Origin: Novosphingobium sp. RL4
Lineage (GTDB): Bacteria > Pseudomonadota > Alphaproteobacteria > Sphingomonadales > Sphingomonadaceae
Direction: 5' to 3'
Assembly: GCF_035658495.1 (NCBI RefSeq)
Contig: NZ_CP141944.1
Coordinates: 1,018,001-1,082,000, forward strand
Length of the DNA: 64,000 nt
Below the pieces are notes generated by a model, which was given only the letters and a program-made list of their open reading frames with translations, ran no database searches and had not been told where the DNA came from. The position numbers and the translations under genes are program-made. Of the stretch, positions 59,060-64,000 are shown piece after piece. Every line of letters begins with the position of its first letter. Position 1 is the stretch's first letter.

Positions 59060-59803
59060 ATGCAGATGAATGGCGAGCAGAGGGTCGCAGCACCGCGCCG
59101 AAAGGTTTGGGAGGCGCTGAACGATCCGGCAGTGCTCGCACAGTGCATTCCCGGCTGCCAGAGCCTCGAACGCGATGGCGAAGACCGTTTCGTCGCGGCG
59201 GCCGAAGTGAAGATCGGGCCGATCGGTGCGCGGTTCAAAGGGCAGGTGCAGCTTTCCGATCTCGATGCGCCCAACGGCTACAGGATCACGGGAACGGGTA
59301 ACGGCGGGATCGCCGGAAGCGCCAAAGGCGGCGCGAACGTCCGGCTGAGCGACACCGGCGATGGCGGTACGCTGGTTGTGTATGAGGTGGAGGCGGAAGT
59401 GGGCGGGCGCATGGCGCAGCTTGGCGGTCCGATCATCGACGCCACGGCAAGAAACCTTGCGGGGAAGTTCTTTTCGAAGTTCGGCGATGTGGTCACGGGG
59501 GGCGCTCCGGCGCCGGTTGCTGCGGGGGAGCAGGCAACCGGCGCCGGACAGGCAGAGCCTGAGGCAGCCGCAGCGGCAGCGGCACCTGCCGCCTTCAGGC
59601 CCGTCGTTACCGATGCGGCGGCTGGTCGCGGCACCATCTGGGGCTGGATCGCCGCACTGGTGCTGGCACTGCTCGCCGGCTTCACGCTGGGCGCGCGCGG
59701 CCTCCATGCGGAGATGCTGGTGGTGCTCATGCTGCTCGTGGTGACTGCGGCAGCGGCTTTCGAGGCCGGGCGACGCGGAAACGTTGGAGGTGCGCGCCGA
59801 TGA
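59060..59803 (+). CDS. CoxG-like SRPBCC protein with C-terminal membrane anchor
   Basis: A 247-residue protein. Residues 1-145 form the CoxG/SRPBCC fold (MNGEQRVAAPRRKVWEALND, LAQCIPGCQSLERDGEDRFV, YEVEAEVGGRMAQLGG). An Ala/Glu/Pro linker and one or two hydrophobic helices (IWGWIAALVLALLAGFTLGA, LVVLMLLVVTAAAAF) follow. CoxG helps bring molybdenum hydroxylases to the membrane, and the tail supports this. First gene of the operon; its stop overlaps coxM (ATGA). Confidence 0.9.
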   Translation: MQMNGEQRVAAPRRKVWEALNDPAVLAQCIPGCQSLERDGEDRFVAAAEVKIGPIGARFKGQVQLSDLDAPNGYRITGTGNGGIAGSAKGGANVRLSDTGDGGTLVVYEVEAEVGGRMAQLGGPIIDATARNLAGKFFSKFGDVVTGGAPAPVAAGEQATGAGQAEPEAAAAAAAPAAFRPVVTDAAAGRGTIWGWIAALVLALLAGFTLGARGLHAEMLVVLMLLVVTAAAAFEAGRRGNVGGARR

Positions 59804-60669
59804 AGCCTGCTCCCTTCGACTATGCCCGGCCATCCAGCGTGGCCGAGGCTTGCCGCATACTTTCCGAGGCCGGCGGCGGCGCAACCGTGATCGCGGGCGG
59901 GCAAACGCTGATGCCGCTGCTCAATCTCAGGATGAGCCAGCCCTTCATCCTGGTGGACATCAACCGCATTCCCGAACTCACCGGCGTGTCCCACGTCACG
60001 GGCGGCATCCGCGTCGGGCCGATGACAAGGCAGGCCGATGCCCTGGCCGATGCCACGCTGGCGCGCCATCTGCCGGCGATGGTGACGGCGCTTGGCCATG
60101 TCGGGCATTACCAGACGCGGAACCGGGGAACGGTGGGTGGTTCGGTGGCGCTGGGCGAGCCTGCAGCCGAAATGCCGGCCACGGCGGTGGCGCTCGGCGC
60201 GACGCTGGAGATCGCCTCGGTGCGCGGCAGTCGAACGGTTGCCGCCACGGACTTCTACATAGGCCCTTACATGACTGTGCTGGAGAGTGACGAACTGCTG
60301 ACCGGCATCGTCTATCCCGACTGGCCCGAGGGCCACCTCGTGCTGTTTCGCGAAGTGGCGCAGCGACCGGGCGATTTCGCGCTGGTCGGCATGGTGGGCT
60401 GCGTGGTTCTGGATGGCGGCGTCGTTTCCCGGGCCGGGCTGGCCTGGTTCGGCATGGGCCCGACCCCGATCCGAATGCGCGGGGCAGAAGCCGCGCTGAT
60501 CGGCAGGAGCCTTTCCGAGATCGATCCCGGCGCCGTGGCGGAACTGGCCGTGGCCGACGCCGCACCGTTCGACGATCACCACGCCAGCGCCGAATACCGC
60601 CGGACCGTGGGCCGCAGGATCTTCGCGCGGACGCTTCGTGAAACACTCGACCTGAGGGATGCGGCATGA
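59800..60669 (+). CDS. Molybdenum hydroxylase FAD subunit (CoxM-like)
   Basis: A 289-residue FAD-binding subunit: VIAGGQTLMPLLNLRMSQP (first FAD motif), GHYQTRNRGTVGGSVALGEP (second FAD motif with TxGGxxA) and VVSRAGLAWFGMGPTPIRM. It passes electrons from the iron-sulfur subunit to a quinone or other acceptor. It overlaps the neighbouring genes at both ends by four bases. Confidence 0.92.
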   Translation: MKPAPFDYARPSSVAEACRILSEAGGGATVIAGGQTLMPLLNLRMSQPFILVDINRIPELTGVSHVTGGIRVGPMTRQADALADATLARHLPAMVTALGHVGHYQTRNRGTVGGSVALGEPAAEMPATAVALGATLEIASVRGSRTVAATDFYIGPYMTVLESDELLTGIVYPDWPEGHLVLFREVAQRPGDFALVGMVGCVVLDGGVVSRAGLAWFGMGPTPIRMRGAEAALIGRSLSEIDPGAVAELAVADAAPFDDHHASAEYRRTVGRRIFARTLRETLDLRDAA

Positions 60670-61169
60670 GCGAGCCTCAAAGCGAATGGCGGATCGAATT
60701 CGCCGTCAACGGCCAGCATCGCAGCGCCACCGTCGAGCCGCGCACGAGCCTTGGCGATTATCTGCGGCTGGAGGCGGGCTGCACCGGTGTCCACCTCGGC
60801 TGCGAGCACGGGGTTTGCGGTGCCTGCACGGTGCTGGTGGACGGCAGGGCGGTACGATCGTGCCTGATGCTGGCGGTCCAGGCCGATGGGGCGGAGGTGA
60901 CCACGGTGGAGGGCCTTGCCGCGCCTGACGGCACTTTCCACCCGGTCCAGCAGGCGATGCGCGATGCGCACGGGCTCCAGTGCGGCTTCTGCACGCCCGG
61001 CGTGCTGATGACCTTTGCCGCGCTGACGGCGGGAGAGGCCGCCGCGGGCGAGCAGGAGATGATCGAGGCGATGTCGGGCCATATCTGCCGCTGCACCGGA
61101 TATCAGGGCATACGCCGCGCGGCCAAGGCACTGGCCCAATCCGTCTCCGGCGCGGGAGAGGCGGCATGA
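60666..61169 (+). CDS. Molybdenum hydroxylase [2Fe-2S] subunit (CoxS-like)
   Basis: A 167-residue iron-sulfur subunit carrying both clusters: plant-type site CTGVHLGCEHGVCGACTVL, and CGFCTPGVLMTFAAL with GHICRCTGYQGI for the second. It connects the molybdenum and FAD subunits. Length and cysteine spacing are normal for the family. The start and stop overlap the neighbouring genes. Confidence 0.95.
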   Translation: MSEPQSEWRIEFAVNGQHRSATVEPRTSLGDYLRLEAGCTGVHLGCEHGVCGACTVLVDGRAVRSCLMLAVQADGAEVTTVEGLAAPDGTFHPVQQAMRDAHGLQCGFCTPGVLMTFAALTAGEAAAGEQEMIEAMSGHICRCTGYQGIRRAAKALAQSVSGAGEAA

Positions 61170-63916
61170 ACGCAGAACCCTCGGGCATTGGCGCTGCGCG
61201 CTGGATCGGGAAGCGGGTTCCGCGCAAGGAAGACGCGCGCCTGCTGACGGGGCGCGGCCAGTTCACGGATGATGTGGTGCTGCCCGGCATGCTTCACGTC
61301 GCGTTCGTGCGCAGTCCGGTGGCGCGCGGCAGGCTGGTTTCGATCGATGGCGCCGCAGCGGTGCAGATGCCGGGCGTCCACGCGGTGCTGACCGCCGCCG
61401 ACCTGGCGCTGCGGCCGATCACGATGATGAGCTTCTTCTTCACGCCCTCGGAAGTGCCGGTCGCTCCATTGGCGGATACGCTGGTGCAATACGTGGGCGA
61501 GCCGGTGGCGATGGTCATGGCCGAGACCCGCGCCCAGGCGGAAGATGCCGCTTCGCTCGTCGAGGTCGAGATCGAGGAACTCGAACCGGTTGTCACCCTT
61601 GCCCAGGCGAAGGCGGCAGCGCCGATCCATCCGGGCACCGAGAGCAATGTCGCGGCGGAGATCGGCGACGAGGAGCTTGACGAGGAGCTGGAAGCGGCGC
61701 TTTCGGGCGCGGCGCTGCGGGTTAGCCAGAAGGTCGTCCACCAGCGCATCTCGCAGTCGCCGATGGAAAACCGCGCGATCCTGGCGAGCCGGGACGGACC
61801 CGAGGAGCTCAACCTCTGGATCACCTGCCAGAGCCCGCACAACATCGCGCGCTGGGTCAGCCTGGCGCTTGGCCTGCCGGATGCCGCGATCCGGGTGATC
61901 GCCAAGGACGTGGGCGGCTCCTTCGGGCTCAAGAACACACCGTGGAAGGAGGAATGCGCAGTCATCTGCGCGGCCATGCTGCTGGGGCGTCCTCTCAAAT
62001 GGACCGAGGATCGCTACGAGGCGCTTACCGCGTCGAGCCAGTGCCGGGAAGCGGAGATGAGCCTCCAGGCCGGGTTTGACGGCGAGGGGCGGCTGATCGC
62101 CAGCCACGGCATCTATGATTGCAACAACGGCGCTTATCCTCAGGGGGCGGACAGCAATATCGCCGTCCATATGTTCGTCTGGGCGGCCTACAGGATGCCC
62201 GCCTACGCTTTTGTCTCACGCGGGTGGTACAGCAATACCAACGGGCTGGCGGCTTATCGCGGGCCGTGGGCGATGGAATCGCTCATTCGTGAAACCTTGC
62301 TGGACAAGGCGGCGAGGAAGCTCGGCATCGATCCGATCGAACTGCGCCGCCGCAATCTCGTCTATCTTTCCGATCAGCCGGCGGTGTCGAGCATGGGCAT
62401 CCCGCTGGAGGATATCACGCCCGGCGAATGTCTGGAAAAGCTCGTTGCGCATTTCGACGTGGCCGCGTTCCGCCGCGAACAGGCGAAGGCGCGGGGGGAG
62501 GGGCGCTATCTCGGCCTCGGCGTTGCCGCCTATATCGAGCCGACCGGCTCGGCGGGCAGTATGGTGACGATGACCGGGGAACTGGCGCAAGTGCGGATCG
62601 AGCCGACCGGCAAGGTAGCCGCCCTGATGTCCACCCATTCCCAGGGCCACGGCACCGCCACGACCATGGCGCAATGCATCGCCGACCGGCTCGGCGTGGC
62701 TTACGACGACGTGACCGTGTTCGAGGGGGACAGTTCGCGCGGCGGCTTCGGCCCCGGCGCGGCGGGTAGCCGTCAGGGGGTGATCGGTGGGGGCGCGGCG
62801 ATCCGTGCATCGGAACTGCTGGCGGACAAGGTAAAGGTTCTGGCAGCCCACTTGTACAACGCCTCAATCGACACCGTGACCATCGAGGACGGCATGGTCC
62901 ACATCGCCGGCGCCCCGGAAATGTCGCGATCGCTGGGTGAGATCGCGAACATCGCCTATGGCGAACCGCACCGTCTGCCACCCGGTTTCGAGGCCGGGCT
63001 GGAAGCGCAGTTCCGTTACCAGCCCCCGCCGATGACCTTCACCAGCGCGGCGCATGCCTGCGTGGTGGAAGTCGATGCGGAAACCGGCTTCGTGAAGATC
63101 TTGCGCTGGATATCGAGCGAGGATTGCGGGACCGTCATAAACCCCGGCGTCGTCGAGGGGCAGATATCCGGAGGGCTGGCGCAGGCGATCGGCATGGTCC
63201 TGCTGGAAGAGATGCCATACGATGCGCGCGGCAATCCCCAGGCGGCGACGTTCAAGGACTATCTCCTCCCGTCGATCAGCGACGTGCCGGTGTTCGAGTT
63301 CGTCCATGCCAATACCCCGTCGCAGACGATCGGCGGCATGCGCGGCGTAGGTGAAGGCGGTGCCATCATCGGCCCGCCGACGCTGGTGAACGCCATCGCC
63401 GATGCGCTCAGCCCCTTTGGCGAGATCGAGGACCTGGTGCTTCCGCTCACGCCTGCCCGCATCCTCGACGTGATCGAGCAACGCGATGTTTCAGGCGTGC
63501 GCAAAGATGGAGGGCAGTCGGGTATGGTGTCGGGAGAAGCCCCGGCGCCAGTGCCGGCGATGGAGCCCGTCATTCAGGCCGAGCCGGCCTCGGTTCCCGA
63601 ACCCGAGGCGCCGCCCGCCGGGCTCGACGGTGACTGGAACATGGTGCTCAAGACCCCGATGGGGCCTCAGGCGATGGTCGTCACCTTCCGTACCGAGGGC
63701 GCAGCCGTTTCGGGCCGCTTCACCAGCCCGGAAGGCACGCAGGACTTCGAGGGTGGCACCGTCGATGAAAACCGCGTTCGTTTCGACCTCAAGGTCGAGA
63801 AGCCGATGAAGATCACCCTGAAATACGACCTGACCGTGACCGGCAACACCATCGCAGGAAAGTGCAAGATGGGCATGTTCGGCTCGGCCAAGGTGACGGG
63901 CGAGCGGGCCGGCTGA
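61166..63916 (+). CDS. Molybdenum hydroxylase large subunit with extra C-terminal domain
   Basis: A 916-residue molybdopterin subunit. Key sites: RKEDARLLTGRGQFTDDVVL at the start, DVGGSFGLKN, the substrate loop AYRGPW (363-368), QGHGTATTMAQCIADRLG, and GVGEGG with catalytic Glu730. The loop is not AYxCSFR, so this is not a form I CO dehydrogenase; it belongs with the form II/aldehyde oxidase-like enzymes. After the usual end near residue 775 come a Pro/Glu linker and a beta-rich domain of about 100 residues (DWNMVLKTPMGPQAMVVTF, VDENRVRFDLKVEKPMKITL). Substrate unknown. The 84 bases after it show nothing distinct. Confidence 0.9.
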   Translation: MNAEPSGIGAARWIGKRVPRKEDARLLTGRGQFTDDVVLPGMLHVAFVRSPVARGRLVSIDGAAAVQMPGVHAVLTAADLALRPITMMSFFFTPSEVPVAPLADTLVQYVGEPVAMVMAETRAQAEDAASLVEVEIEELEPVVTLAQAKAAAPIHPGTESNVAAEIGDEELDEELEAALSGAALRVSQKVVHQRISQSPMENRAILASRDGPEELNLWITCQSPHNIARWVSLALGLPDAAIRVIAKDVGGSFGLKNTPWKEECAVICAAMLLGRPLKWTEDRYEALTASSQCREAEMSLQAGFDGEGRLIASHGIYDCNNGAYPQGADSNIAVHMFVWAAYRMPAYAFVSRGWYSNTNGLAAYRGPWAMESLIRETLLDKAARKLGIDPIELRRRNLVYLSDQPAVSSMGIPLEDITPGECLEKLVAHFDVAAFRREQAKARGEGRYLGLGVAAYIEPTGSAGSMVTMTGELAQVRIEPTGKVAALMSTHSQGHGTATTMAQCIADRLGVAYDDVTVFEGDSSRGGFGPGAAGSRQGVIGGGAAIRASELLADKVKVLAAHLYNASIDTVTIEDGMVHIAGAPEMSRSLGEIANIAYGEPHRLPPGFEAGLEAQFRYQPPPMTFTSAAHACVVEVDAETGFVKILRWISSEDCGTVINPGVVEGQISGGLAQAIGMVLLEEMPYDARGNPQAATFKDYLLPSISDVPVFEFVHANTPSQTIGGMRGVGEGGAIIGPPTLVNAIADALSPFGEIEDLVLPLTPARILDVIEQRDVSGVRKDGGQSGMVSGEAPAPVPAMEPVIQAEPASVPEPEAPPAGLDGDWNMVLKTPMGPQAMVVTFRTEGAAVSGRFTSPEGTQDFEGGTVDENRVRFDLKVEKPMKITLKYDLTVTGNTIAGKCKMGMFGSAKVTGERAG

Positions 63917-64000
63917 AGCAGGCTCTTTCCGAGCTGGTGGGATTAACAACAGCATTGCGCCCAAGTCGGTCGCGCCAGGGCCGATTGAACCCGCCGGAGA

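Noticed and set aside
59800..63916. Aerobic carbon monoxide dehydrogenase
   Set aside because: CoxG/M/S/L-type subunits are present, but the active-site loop reads AYRGPW instead of the AYxCSFR of form I CO dehydrogenases.
59800..63916. The missing xanthine dehydrogenase of the purine pathway
   Set aside because: Subunit layout and loop are of the Cox/aldehyde oxidase type, the genes lie 39 kb away from the purine operon, and no copy of the LysR operator precedes them.

Overview
The window is about 64 kb of GC-rich DNA, packed with genes on both strands. Nearly all of it is catabolic and transport genes. Two TonB-dependent receptors, a complete protocatechuate 4,5-cleavage (lig) block, class II cytochrome c, flotillin/YqiJ genes and frequent GTG/TTG starts with 1-4 base gene overlaps point to an alphaproteobacterium of the Sphingomonadales. 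Novosphingobium or Sphingobium is the best guess; this is inferred from gene content, not from a marker gene. I see no rRNA, tRNA, insertion sequence, prophage or CRISPR array. No stretch without a gene exceeds about 275 bases.

Layout. 1-6 kb: the start of an L,D-transpeptidase gene (cut by the window edge), then a TetR regulator divergent from a TonB receptor, alpha/beta hydrolase and MFS transporter. 6-21 kb: one tightly coupled operon of 15 genes for purine catabolism (hpxX, hpxY, purine permease, periplasmic nucleosidase, hpxW, allantoate amidohydrolase, ureidoglycine-glyoxylate aminotransferase, puuE allantoinase, hpxZ, OHCU decarboxylase, flavoprotein oxidoreductase, HIU hydrolase, guanine deaminase, adenine deaminase, periplasmic nucleoside hydrolase). 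21-30 kb: a purine phosphoribosyltransferase, a LysR regulator, two NUP-family periplasmic nucleoside proteins, a periplasmic adenosine deaminase, a second TonB receptor and a second LysR regulator. 30-42 kb: acyl-CoA and fatty acid degradation (acyl-CoA dehydrogenases, TesB, MerR regulator, FadD, FadL, thiolase, HAD-ECH fusion). 42-43 kb: cytochrome b561 and cytochrome c'. 43-51 kb: lig genes (LigU-like tautomerase, double-HTH LysR regulator, DUF1932 protein, LigJ, LigA, LigB, LigC, aldo/keto reductase). 51-53 kb: formate/nitrite-family channel and FdhD. 53-57.5 kb: TelA, a membrane protein, YqiJ-like and flotillin (YqiK-like). 57.6-64 kb: EthD protein, short-chain dehydrogenase, and a CoxG-CoxM-CoxS-CoxL-type molybdenum hydroxylase.

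How it works together. The 6-29 kb block reads as a complete nucleoside-to-oxalate route. Nucleosides would enter through the second TonB receptor, be deaminated and stripped of sugar in the periplasm by exported enzymes, and the bases would enter through an AzgA-type permease. Guanine and adenine are then deaminated. The urate product is taken through HIU, OHCU, allantoin, allantoate and ureidoglycine to oxalurate, and then by HpxWXYZ-type enzymes to oxamate and oxalate. Xanthine dehydrogenase and a classical uricase are not in the window; a two-Rossmann flavoprotein sits exactly where urate hydroxylase is expected. The same 45-base element, including an 18-base identical run, lies upstream of both the purine operon and the LysR/NUP pair 16.7 kb away, so one LysR protein probably controls both.
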